Source: JBLIKP01 sp047635375
GTDB taxonomy: Bacteria; Bacteroidota; Bacteroidia; Sphingobacteriales; Sphingobacteriaceae
Direction: 5' to 3'
NCBI GenBank assembly: GCA_047635375.1
Contig: JBLIKP010000074.1
Coordinates: 1-11,467 of the forward strand
Length of the DNA: 11,467 bases
The first letter of the stretch is position 1; every line of letters begins with the position of its first letter. Below the pieces are notes generated by a model that saw only the letters and a list, made by a program, of their open reading frames with translations, was not told the DNA's origin and did no database searches. Of this stretch, positions 1 through 6,144 are shown in pieces. The translations under genes and the position numbers were made by a program.

Positions 1-128
1 ATCAATCTGCAATGGCCGAATTTAAACTGGCAAGTGCAACATGGTAAACTCTTTTATAGGGACAAACACAACTTGGCAATAACAACCTAACATACATCTT
101 GCTTCCATTAAATATGAACAAATAAAGA

Positions 129-262
129 ACCACTGGCTATAACAGTAGCTACAAGAAATTGGCGGTTCAGTGGTAAAATGAAGTTTTGTGCTACGTAGTA
201 AGTTCAGCGGTGGCAGACAGTTTTATGCCTTGAAATCGCCAACTTATTTTAGCGGCAAAACG
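129..262. repeat. Imperfect palindromic intergenic element
   Basis: The arm at 148-164 (GCTACAAGAAATTGGCG) is an imperfect inverted match, about 13 of 17 bases, to the arm at 237-253 (CGCCAACTTATTTTAGC). Inside lie an 8-bp palindrome CTACGTAG (191-198) and an alternative 7-bp stem, ACCACTG (129-135) with CAGTGGT (168-174). The sequence is more GC-rich than its surroundings and has no open frame of note, which suggests a structured non-coding element. From memory it resembles a dispersed intergenic repeat of Bacteroidota draft genomes, which I cannot confirm here. An integron attC site is an alternative, but I do not see the GTTRRRY core at its end. Confidence 0.45.
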
Positions 263-344
263 TTTCCAAAACAAAAAACAATATTTACACCTCTCTAGTT
301 CAGAAAACAAAATGTAAATTCCAGTGAATTCCTACTGTGATGTG

Positions 345-375
345 TAAAGTGTTTTCTACACTTTATTTAAATTTT
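345..375 (+). terminator. Terminator-like hairpin
   Basis: TAAAGTGT (345-352) pairs perfectly with ACACTTTA (358-365) across a 5-nt loop, and TTTAAATTTTT follows. The form fits an intrinsic terminator on the plus strand, although the stem is AT-rich and no gene is recognised immediately upstream. It could instead be part of the leader of the lipoprotein pseudogene at 492. Confidence 0.35.
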
Positions 376-491
376 TGGGTAAATTTTCCCACAATAAATT
401 CTAATAATTTTTGTTAATCGTTGATTCTACTCGTTTAACTGGCCTTTTTGTATTGGCACAATTATTCCATCATTTATTGTAAAAATAAGAT

Positions 492-875
492 ATGAAAAAC
501 TCAAAACTGCTTATTTTATTCCTGGGATTAACAAGTGCTATTCTTTTCGGTTGTGGAACAATTGAAAAGTAAAAAATCGAGGCCAAATACTTATCCATGG
601 GTAACGACATTGCCGACATAAACCTAATGTTAAAATCAAATGAAAAGTTTAAACCTATAGACGCAATATCAGTTTCGTTCAAAGGAAATTGGAAAGTAGA
701 AAAGGAAAAATATGTGTTAACTTTTAACCGAAAATCCATTGATTTTAATTCGTTGTTTCCAAAGTATGACGGAATTGAAGTTATTAGTGAAAATAAAATC
801 CAATTTAATTCCTCGTTCGATGGCCTTTGGATTTGGGGTATTTACTGTTACAAAAGCGGGACTCAAAATGATTAG
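492..875 (+). pseudogene. Broken small lipoprotein gene (in-frame TAA after the signal peptide)
   Basis: The ATG at 492 opens a typical lipoprotein signal: MKNSK, a hydrophobic run, then a lipobox ending LFGC with the acceptor cysteine at codon 21. Codon 27 is TAA (570-572). Without it the same frame runs on unbroken to the TAG at 873-875, giving about 127 codons. The downstream part could only be made from the internal ATG at 597 (92 codons), without the lipoprotein signal, so I read the locus as one gene hit by a nonsense substitution. The mature part (motifs FKGNWKVEKEKYVLTF and LWIWGIYC) has short beta-strand-like segments reminiscent of lipocalin-like lipoproteins; that is a weak resemblance and the function is unknown. 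Its end overlaps the response-regulator remnant by 8 bases (868-875), as in translationally coupled pairs. Confidence 0.7.
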
Positions 876-1002
876 AAGAATCCTTATCATTGATGACGAG
901 CCGGATATTTGCACTTTATTGGCTTCAGTATTAAAGACTGAGGGGAATTAAACTTATGTAGCACACAACCTTGCTGTTTTGACCTCTATAGAACAAGAGT
1001 AA
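868..1002 (+). pseudogene. Response-regulator receiver domain, 5' remnant
   Basis: The ATG at 868 begins MIRRILIIDDEPDIC, the first beta strand and acidic pocket (DDE) of a two-component receiver domain, followed by the helix ICTLLASVLKTEGN. An in-frame TAA stands at 949-951. After it the frame still reads plausibly (TYVAHNLAVLTSIEQE) to a second TAA at 1000-1002. The phospho-acceptor aspartate, the conserved lysine and any output domain are missing. The gene is cut off where the IS3-type transposase remnant begins, so insertion or an IS-linked deletion probably removed the rest. It overlaps the preceding lipoprotein pseudogene by 8 bases. With only about 45 codons the subfamily cannot be named; the receiver-domain assignment itself is good. 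Confidence 0.7.
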
Positions 1003-1024
1003 TATTTTAAATTTCGATTATTAA

Positions 1025-1177
1025 TTATGCTGCCTTGTTTTTCAAGACAATAAGGTGTTTGTCATTATTCCATTTTTCTATTGGTGTAATGCTGCCTAAA
1101 AGGCCGTGTAGTCTGACATTATTGTAAAAAGATACATATCGTTTTAGTATTTGTTGAATTCCCCCAAATGTGGTGTA
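1025..1177 (-). mobile_element. IS3-family transposase, C-terminal remnant
   Basis: On the minus strand, from about 1177 down to a TAA at 1025-1027, there is an open frame of about 50 codons. It contains FYNNVRLHG, then ITPIEKWNNDKH, and ends NKAA. This is the characteristic end of the IS3-family (rve/DDE) integrase domain: the YNxxRxHxxLxxxTPxE pattern just after the catalytic glutamate region. The catalytic residues and everything upstream are gone, so the element is dead. The left insertion-sequence end should lie between about 1000 and 1024, but I could not define the inverted repeat. On the right the frame stops resembling transposase at about 1166-1180, exactly where MscS-like sequence starts on the other strand. 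The insertion or subsequent deletion therefore truncated both the response-regulator gene and the MscS gene. Confidence 0.82.
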
Positions 1178-1832
1178 CTTAAATCTAGAAAAAACGGTAA
1201 CCTCATTACTAGCAGGTGTGGGGTTAATTGGCTTGGCCTTGGGATTTGCATTTCAGGATACAGCTTCAAATTTTATTTCTGGAGTTTTCCTTTCCGCAAG
1301 ACGACCATTCCAATTTGGAGACATAGTTAAAACCACTGATTACTTTGGAAGAGTAAAACATTTAAACCTAAGGAATACAATAATCGAAACATTTAAAGGA
1401 CAAGAAATACTTATTCCTAATAAGGATGTATTTCAAAATCCTATTGAAAATTTCACCAAGAAAGGCCTTCGTCTAGTAGATGCTTCTTGTGGTGTTTCCT
1501 ATGGCGACGATCTGGAATTGTCTCGTAAAATTGCCATTGAGGCGGTTGTGAAGCTTGATTCTATTCGCGATAAAGAAAATATTTCTTTGTTATTTAACGA
1601 ATTCAGCGATAGCTCAATTAATTTTAATATCCGCTTTTGGATAAAATTTGGAGAAACAAATAGCACCTTCCTTCATGCCCAAAGCGAAGCTATAATTGCT
1701 ATTAAAAAGGCTTTTGGCAAAAATGATATTGATATACCGTTCCCAACAAGAACGCTTGATTTTGGAATTAAAGGGGGAGATTATATTTCGGAAGCTATTT
1801 CCGGAAAAGACTTTACCGGCATACTACAATAA
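1170..1832 (+). pseudogene. 5'-truncated MscS-family mechanosensitive channel
   Basis: About 218 uninterrupted codons match the conserved core of small-conductance mechanosensitive channels. They comprise the pore-lining third transmembrane helix (GLALGFAFQDTASNFISG, roughly residues 20-38), the beta domain with RPFQFGDIV and ILIPNK, and the C-terminal alpha/beta domain ending IDIPFPTRTLDFG. The family normally has two or more transmembrane helices before this, and they are missing. The only start is a GTG at 1170, in frame after a TGA at 1155-1157; it lies in or at the edge of the IS3-derived sequence, and authentic MscS sequence begins near LNLEKT at about 1179. I therefore call it a truncated pseudogene. 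Intact members open under membrane tension to release solutes during osmotic downshock. The absence of internal stops, unlike neighbouring pseudogenes, suggests recent truncation or residual use. A lipoprotein gene follows after 13 bases. Confidence 0.85.
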
Positions 1833-1845
1833 AAACGAATATATT

Positions 1846-2220
1846 ATGAAAACGATGAAGATTTTAAAACAATTTGCCTTATTAAGTATTTTCCCTTTTG
1901 TCCTAGTGGCTTGTTCGGAGCAATCCAAGAGTGATAAAGTGAAAGAAGAGGCAACTGAGGCTGTTGAAGCTACCAAAGACTTTTTCTCTTCAGAAAAGAA
2001 AACCACGATTGAAAAAATGGAATCTAAACTTGATGATATTGATGATCAAATAGAAGACGCCGCGGATGAGACTCAAGACAAACTACGTGAGGCACAAATT
2101 GGCCTGCAGGCAGAAATCTCCAAAATAAAGGTAGCTTCTAAAGATAATTGGAACGACTTAAAAAAGAACAGTAAAGAATTCATGGATAACATGGAAGCCG
2201 ATTTAGGTGACGATAATTAG
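1846..2220 (+). CDS. Small coiled-coil lipoprotein, function unknown
   Basis: A 124-residue protein starting at ATG 1846, which is preferred over upstream in-frame codons that overlap the MscS gene because it places a clean signal peptide at the N-terminus. MKTMKILKQ is followed by a hydrophobic stretch and the lipobox LVAC, with the acceptor cysteine at residue 23, so the product is predicted to be lipid-anchored. The mature part is almost entirely charged and helix-forming. Regularly spaced hydrophobic positions (IEKMESKLDDIDDQIEDAAD, then LREAQIGLQAEISKIK) indicate a long amphipathic helix or coiled coil. Similar small lipoproteins occur in Bacteroidota, and some resemble sll1863-type stress-response proteins, but I do not assign a function. 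It follows the MscS remnant by 13 bases, so the two were probably co-transcribed, and it is followed by an intrinsic terminator. Confidence 0.85.
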   Translation: MKTMKILKQFALLSIFPFVLVACSEQSKSDKVKEEATEAVEATKDFFSSEKKTTIEKMESKLDDIDDQIEDAADETQDKLREAQIGLQAEISKIKVASKDNWNDLKKNSKEFMDNMEADLGDDN

Positions 2221-2240
2221 TTTTCTTAGCAACTCAAAAC

Positions 2241-2272
2241 AAAAGCCTGTGATAATATCATCGGCTTTTTTT
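2241..2272 (+). terminator. Rho-independent terminator after the coiled-coil lipoprotein
   Basis: AAAAGCC (2241-2247) pairs with GGCTTTT and TGAT pairs with ATCA, with one mismatch and one wobble between the two blocks and a 3-nt AAT loop. The 3' arm runs into a seven-T tract. It lies 20 bases after the lipoprotein stop and only about 44 bases before the nuoJ start. nuoJ therefore needs either its own promoter in that short gap or read-through. Confidence 0.75.
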
Positions 2273-2316
2273 GTGCTTAAGTTGTGAGTACCACCTGAAT
2301 TTGGTTATTTTGAGCT

Positions 2317-2847
2317 ATGCAGCAAATCGTCCTGTTTTTATTTATTACTATCACCGTCATTGGGGCTTTGGCGGTGGTTTTTAGCCCGAAAATACTCCAT
2401 GTTACATTTGGCTTATTGGTAGCTTTATTTGGAGTTGGCGGGATTTACATCACCCTCGGTGCCGATTTCCTAGGTATAACCCAAGTTCTTGTTTATGTGG
2501 GTGGGGTATTAATCTTACTGCTTTTTGGATTAATGCTAAGTAAAGAAGATCCACTGACCCTTGACGAAAGCAATGTAAAAGCCGCATGGTCAAAGAATAT
2601 GCCCGTGGCAATGGGTTGTGTTTTACTTTTCTTTATCTTATCAATAATTTCAAGTCAGGCGGCAACCTTTTTAGATATTTCAACCCTAAGTACCCCTGCC
2701 AACTCCATGGTAGAAAACGTGGGGATAAATACAATGACCCGCTATTTACTACCCTTTGAGGCCGTTAGTATTCTTTTATTGATAGCACTAATAGGAGCTG
2801 CCTACTTGGCCCGTAGGAAAGCTGCTAACCCTCGAAAAGTATTTTAA
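2317..2847 (+). CDS. nuoJ: NADH-quinone oxidoreductase subunit J
   Basis: A 176-residue membrane subunit of respiratory complex I (ND6 homologue), part of the proton-pumping arm next to the quinone site. Five hydrophobic segments are visible at about residues 3-22, 29-47, 50-74, 95-115 and 146-166. The family's most conserved stretch is present as LGADFLGITQVLVYVGGVLI (residues 47-66), including the Tyr60/Gly62-Gly63 region where the third helix carries its pi-bulge. Length is normal for the family. The start is the ATG at 2317; no clear Shine-Dalgarno is seen, as is usual in Bacteroidota. nuoK follows after a single base, so the two are surely co-transcribed. Upstream is an unrelated lipoprotein with a terminator rather than nuoI, so the usual nuo gene order is broken here. 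Confidence 0.96.
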   Translation: MQQIVLFLFITITVIGALAVVFSPKILHVTFGLLVALFGVGGIYITLGADFLGITQVLVYVGGVLILLLFGLMLSKEDPLTLDESNVKAAWSKNMPVAMGCVLLFFILSIISSQAATFLDISTLSTPANSMVENVGINTMTRYLLPFEAVSILLLIALIGAAYLARRKAANPRKVF

Positions 2848-2848
2848 A

Positions 2849-3157
2849 ATGGAAAATCACACTTTTTACCTTATGATTTTAGGGGCATTCCTTTTCTGTA
2901 GTGGTCTTTTTGTGGTCCTGACTAAGAAAAATACTATCGGCGTTTTAGTAGGAATCGAGTTAATGATCAATGCCGGGTTACTTAATTTTTTGGTTTTCGG
3001 TCAAGCCGATGGCGATGTGAACGGTGGTGGTATGTTTGCCCTTTTCGGAATCATAATCGCCGCCGCCGGAGCAGCAGTTGCTCTAGCAATTGTATTGAAT
3101 GTCTTCGATAAATTAAAAACAATAAACCCACAAGAAATTAAAACCCTTAAAGATTAA
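2849..3157 (+). CDS. nuoK: NADH-quinone oxidoreductase subunit K
   Basis: A 102-residue complex I membrane subunit (ND4L homologue) with three transmembrane helices at about residues 6-24, 28-51 and 62-86. The essential glutamate of helix 2 (E36 in E. coli) is present as Glu37 in GVLVGIELMINAG. The second conserved glutamate of helix 3 (E72 in E. coli, in an AAAEAA context) is replaced by Gly74, in AAAGAAVALAI, encoded by GGA at 3068-3070. The two glutamates belong to the chain of charged residues that carries coupling along the membrane arm, and loss of the second in E. coli has a milder effect than loss of the first. The gene begins one base after nuoJ. Its stop codon lies inside the hairpin shared with the convergent methyltransferase gene. 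Confidence 0.96.
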   Translation: MENHTFYLMILGAFLFCSGLFVVLTKKNTIGVLVGIELMINAGLLNFLVFGQADGDVNGGGMFALFGIIIAAAGAAVALAIVLNVFDKLKTINPQEIKTLKD

Positions 3158-3165
3158 GGGTTTTA
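3139..3165. terminator. Bidirectional terminator, perfect 12-bp hairpin
   Basis: TAAAACCCTTAA (3139-3150) and TTAAGGGTTTTA (3154-3165) are perfect inverted repeats separated by AGA. The hairpin covers the last codons and stop of nuoK (TAA 3155-3157) and the stop codon of the convergent methyltransferase gene (TTA at 3163-3165). Each transcript meets T-rich sequence after the stem, so it can serve both genes. It separates nuoJK from nuoLMN transcriptionally. Confidence 0.8.
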
Positions 3166-3903
3166 TCTTCCCTCTACTTCAAGAATCTTGGTTGTTTTCT
3201 TTAGTGTTCTCAAAACGATGAAAACTACCGCAGTAACTGCGAAGATAATCTTCCAAAGAAATGCAAGATGGAATCCTTCAGTGACTACGTAACCTTCAAT
3301 AACCTTAAAAATGATGAATATCATAACCAGGTTGAAAAAACCGTTGTACTCTCTTTTTAATACATTCCTAAAAGAAAAAGTAAGCGTTGATTTCGTGTAG
3401 TTTTTAAGTCTTGGGAAGAATGGTGGCGTATTTTCAGCCCAATCGTCGTAAGCTTTTCCAAATTTATTGCGGATAAAAAACTCTTCTGCAAACATGATTC
3501 TCTCATAATAAATCCAATAGGTTAATAGAAAAACGATTGTAAACCAATGGTTATTTATTATCAAAATCGGCGAAAGCCACATTAAAAGATTACCTAAGTA
3601 AAGCGGATGGCGCACAGTGGAATAAATCCCCGTGGTATTTAATTCCTCAGCAACTTGGCCCTCGGTAGTGTTACGTCCTGAGGTTCCTTTTGGGGTAAAG
3701 CCTACTGTGAACGAGCGGATTAATAAACCTAAGATTCCAACGCCTAAATACATTAAATCACAATTATCGCTATTGGCAATGGGGCTTTCCATTTTTTGGT
3801 AAACAAAAAGTGCAATCCCTGGAATAAACAAAAGCATCGGTAAAAAACTTCTTCTTTTGAATAACCAGTTCCCTTGACTATTTAACTCTTCTATTAACGC
3901 CAT
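3163..3903 (-). CDS. Isoprenylcysteine carboxyl methyltransferase / phospholipid methyltransferase-family membrane protein
   Basis: A 246-residue integral membrane protein of the ICMT/PEMT superfamily, whose members use S-adenosylmethionine to methylate lipid-linked substrates at the membrane. The signature is clear: GIYSTVRHPLYLGN (residues 92-105; RHP at 98-100), a hydrophobic hairpin, then YERIMFAEEFFIRNKFG (133-149) and YDDWAENTPPFFPR (152-165), the cofactor-binding end. Hydrophobic segments precede the motif (about 20-35 and 51-68), and two extra helices follow it (about 187-205 and 213-231), making a longer C-terminus than minimal family members. Bacteria generally lack prenylated CAAX proteins, so the substrate is likely a lipid; the related Leptospira LmtA methylates the lipid A 1-phosphate, a possible parallel only. 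It sits between nuoK and nuoL on the opposite strand, an unusual break in the nuo operon, and is divergent from nuoL. Confidence 0.85.
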   Translation of the reverse strand: MALIEELNSQGNWLFKRRSFLPMLLFIPGIALFVYQKMESPIANSDNCDLMYLGVGILGLLIRSFTVGFTPKGTSGRNTTEGQVAEELNTTGIYSTVRHPLYLGNLLMWLSPILIINNHWFTIVFLLTYWIYYERIMFAEEFFIRNKFGKAYDDWAENTPPFFPRLKNYTKSTLTFSFRNVLKREYNGFFNLVMIFIIFKVIEGYVVTEGFHLAFLWKIIFAVTAVVFIVLRTLKKTTKILEVEGR

Positions 3904-3926
3904 TCTCTTAGATTTTTTTGGTCCTG

Positions 3927-3934
3927 CAAAACTA
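3927..3934 (-). promoter_or_regulatory. Candidate Bacteroidota -7 promoter box for the methyltransferase gene
   Basis: On the minus strand this reads TAGTTTTG, a full match to the Bacteroidota primary-sigma -7 consensus TAnnTTTG, 23 bases before the methyltransferase ATG. No good -33 TTTG lies at the usual distance upstream, so the call rests on one box and its position. On the plus strand I found no equally good match for nuoL in the 153-base divergent gap. Confidence 0.4.
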
Positions 3935-4056
3935 ACAATTTATTCTTTTTGATTTGTTAAGCTTTTTGATTCATTAGGTTTTAGTCGTTTCATTATTTGA
4001 TGTAAATTAGCCCACTTATAAATAAGCGTCAAAAGTTGCTTATCCTTGCATCAAAC

Positions 4057-6123
4057 ATGTTTTCTAACCTAAATAATCAAACCTTGATATTGGTGATTGC
4101 CTTAACAGCGATCCCCTTTCTATTGGGTGCCTTAGGTTTGATTTTGGGAAATAAATTTCCGGTATTTAGAGGGAGATGGTCAGGGATTACGCTGATAATT
4201 AGCTCGTTTTTTGCAGGTTATCTGATGTTGAGCCTCTGGAATTCTCCAAGTCAATCAATTTCAATTTCGTGGCTTGAGCTAAAAAACACCTCCATAGACT
4301 TTGGATTTTACTTAGATAACATAAGCATTTTACTTTTTTTCTTAGTCCTTCTTACCTCTGGGTTGGTGCACCTTTATTCTAAGGCATACATGGGTCATTC
4401 GCAAGAAAAGAACGATTACTGGTGGAAACTTTCTTTTTTCACCTTTTCTATGTTAGGCTTGATTTTAATGAATAACCTGCTTTGGTTGTTTGTTTTTTGG
4501 GAATTAGTTGGGTTTACCTCGTATTTATTAATCGGCTTCTATGTCAAAAAAAAGGGGGTGGGTAAATCTGCACTCTATGCATTTTTGGTGAATAGGGTGG
4601 GTGATATTCTTTTTTTAATTGGAATATTAATCCTTTTCGTTCACTTTAAAACGCTTGATATAATTGAACTTATTGGTTCAACAGATAAACCAGGACTATG
4701 GTCATTGGCCCAACAGAAAAATGGATATTGGATTTCTCAAAGTTCTAGGGGTGAAGTTATTTCTTCTCTTCCCTATTTTTGGAAAAGTGTTTGTCAGCTG
4801 TGTTTAATTGGCGGTGCTTTGTCAAAATCGGCACAATTTCCCTTTCATATTTGGCTTCCTAAAGCCATGGTTGGTCCAACACCAGTTTCATCGTTGATTC
4901 ATGCTGCAACTATGGTAGCTGCAGGAGTTTATTTAATAAGCCGCTTGTTTCCAATTTTCGACGTCGATAGCCTACTAATTATATCCTACCTTGCCATTTT
5001 CACCTCCTTAATCGCTGGGGTTTTTGCACTTGCAGCAAAGGATTTAAAGCAGGTGTTGGCATGGTCTACGGTTTCGCAATTAGGGTTTATGATGTTGGCG
5101 TTGGGAGTAGGGTCAGTTTCTAGTGCAATTTTTCATTTAACCACCCACGCGTTTTTTAAATGTTTGCTTTTCTTATCAGCAGGGACAATAATTACATTTA
5201 ATAAAAACATGCAGGGAGAAAAGGTCGATTCCCAGAATCTTCATATCATGGGAGGCTTTAAAAAATACATACCTAAAGTATTCTATTTGTATTTGATTGG
5301 AGCGGCAGCTTTAATTGGTCTACCGTTATTTTCGGGATTTCTGTCCAAGGACGCAGTTATCCTAGCCATAGGAAGTGCAAATCTACCTTTGGGGACTGTT
5401 CATTTTTTAAGCGGACTGAGTGTCTTGGCCACATTGATTACGGGGGCTTACGTGGCAAGGATGACGTATTTAATCTTTTTCGGAGAATTTAGAGGCCAAC
5501 AAAAAAGTGAACCTCAGGATTGCATCCCAAACAACAACAACTTCCTACTACCTCCGGCAATTTTAGCCATTCTTAGTGTTGGGTTTTGGTTTTCAATTAA
5601 TCCCTTCAATCCAGCTGGATCATGGATTGTAAAAGGAATTGGTTCTTTACCCACAGAGGGAATTGGCTTTTATCCTTATCTAGCTTTGTTATTTGCGATG
5701 TTAGGAGTTCTTGGGGTTTGGTTCTATTTTAAAAGAACTGAGCCATCTGCAAAAGCGGAGCAAGAACCCGAACTTTTTATCCTATTATTAAATAAGCAGT
5801 TGGGTTATCCAGCGTTAATTAATTTCATATTTATTAAGCCGGTTCTTTTTATTTCGGTTTTCTTAAAGTCTGTCGATGTGAAAATTATCGATGGTGCAAT
5901 AAATGGGCTAGCACGCCTAATCTTGAATATTGCCAAAGGAAGTGAAAAAGTGGATAAGCACGCAATTGATGGCGCAGTGAATGCCGTGCCTTCAGGATTT
6001 AATAAACTAAGTAAGCAAATAAAAAAGTTCCAAGGCGGAAACGTCCAAAAATACATGCAGGGTGCACTTTGGATAATTATTATTGTAGTTTTGACTTTGA
6101 TTATCAAGTCAATTTTGCCCTAA
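4057..6123 (+). CDS. nuoL: NADH-quinone oxidoreductase subunit L
   Basis: The largest antiporter-like proton-pumping subunit of complex I (ND5 homologue), 688 residues from the ATG at 4057. A TTG at 4036 would add seven residues, but it lies within an inverted repeat (ATAAGC 4022-4027 with GCTTAT 4038-4043), and ATG is the better start. Key residues are present: Glu149 in FWELVGFTSYLLIGFY, Lys257 in LSKSAQFPFHIW, His264, the AMVGPTPVSSLIHAATMV segment, and Lys431 in FSGFLSKDAV. The loop before SKSAQ is longer than in E. coli. The C-terminus carries the extended amphipathic and anchor region, ending in a final transmembrane helix, which makes the protein longer than the E. coli one (613). It begins the nuoLMN block, 21 bases before nuoM, divergent from the methyltransferase gene. 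Confidence 0.97.
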   Translation: MFSNLNNQTLILVIALTAIPFLLGALGLILGNKFPVFRGRWSGITLIISSFFAGYLMLSLWNSPSQSISISWLELKNTSIDFGFYLDNISILLFFLVLLTSGLVHLYSKAYMGHSQEKNDYWWKLSFFTFSMLGLILMNNLLWLFVFWELVGFTSYLLIGFYVKKKGVGKSALYAFLVNRVGDILFLIGILILFVHFKTLDIIELIGSTDKPGLWSLAQQKNGYWISQSSRGEVISSLPYFWKSVCQLCLIGGALSKSAQFPFHIWLPKAMVGPTPVSSLIHAATMVAAGVYLISRLFPIFDVDSLLIISYLAIFTSLIAGVFALAAKDLKQVLAWSTVSQLGFMMLALGVGSVSSAIFHLTTHAFFKCLLFLSAGTIITFNKNMQGEKVDSQNLHIMGGFKKYIPKVFYLYLIGAAALIGLPLFSGFLSKDAVILAIGSANLPLGTVHFLSGLSVLATLITGAYVARMTYLIFFGEFRGQQKSEPQDCIPNNNNFLLPPAILAILSVGFWFSINPFNPAGSWIVKGIGSLPTEGIGFYPYLALLFAMLGVLGVWFYFKRTEPSAKAEQEPELFILLLNKQLGYPALINFIFIKPVLFISVFLKSVDVKIIDGAINGLARLILNIAKGSEKVDKHAIDGAVNAVPSGFNKLSKQIKKFQGGNVQKYMQGALWIIIIVVLTLIIKSILP

Positions 6124-6144
6124 TTTTGGGCTAATTTTGAAAAA

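Larger units (their letters stand above)
1..491. other. Gene-free stretch with repeat and hairpin; no recognisable gene
   Basis: I see no recognisable gene in these 491 bases. A plus-strand frame is open from base 1 to a TAA at 88-90 (29 codons, containing NLQWPNLNWQVQHG) and could be the tail of a gene that starts outside the window, but I recognise nothing in it; another frame is open from base 3 to a TAA at 45-47, so even the frame is uncertain. The rest is AT-rich. It holds an imperfect palindromic element (129-262) and a perfect 8-bp hairpin (345-365) followed by a T-rich tract, both listed separately. No Bacteroidota-type TAnnTTTG promoter box was found just upstream of the broken lipoprotein gene at 492. 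Confidence 0.5.

Noticed and set aside
148..253. Palindromic element as a classical integron attC site
   Set aside because: No GTTRRRY core is visible at the expected end, and no integrase or cassette gene is seen; kept only as an alternative.
597..875. Free-standing 92-residue protein starting at the internal ATG
   Set aside because: The same frame continues upstream through the TAA to a proper lipoprotein signal peptide, so one broken gene is more likely.
1696..1845. Extended start of the coiled-coil lipoprotein inside the MscS gene
   Set aside because: The extension overlaps conserved MscS codons in another frame and would bury the signal peptide; ATG 1846 gives a clean lipobox.
4036..4056. 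Upstream TTG start for nuoL adding seven residues
   Set aside because: The ATG at 4057 gives a normal N-terminus; the TTG lies at the edge of a hairpin arm and lacks any start signal.
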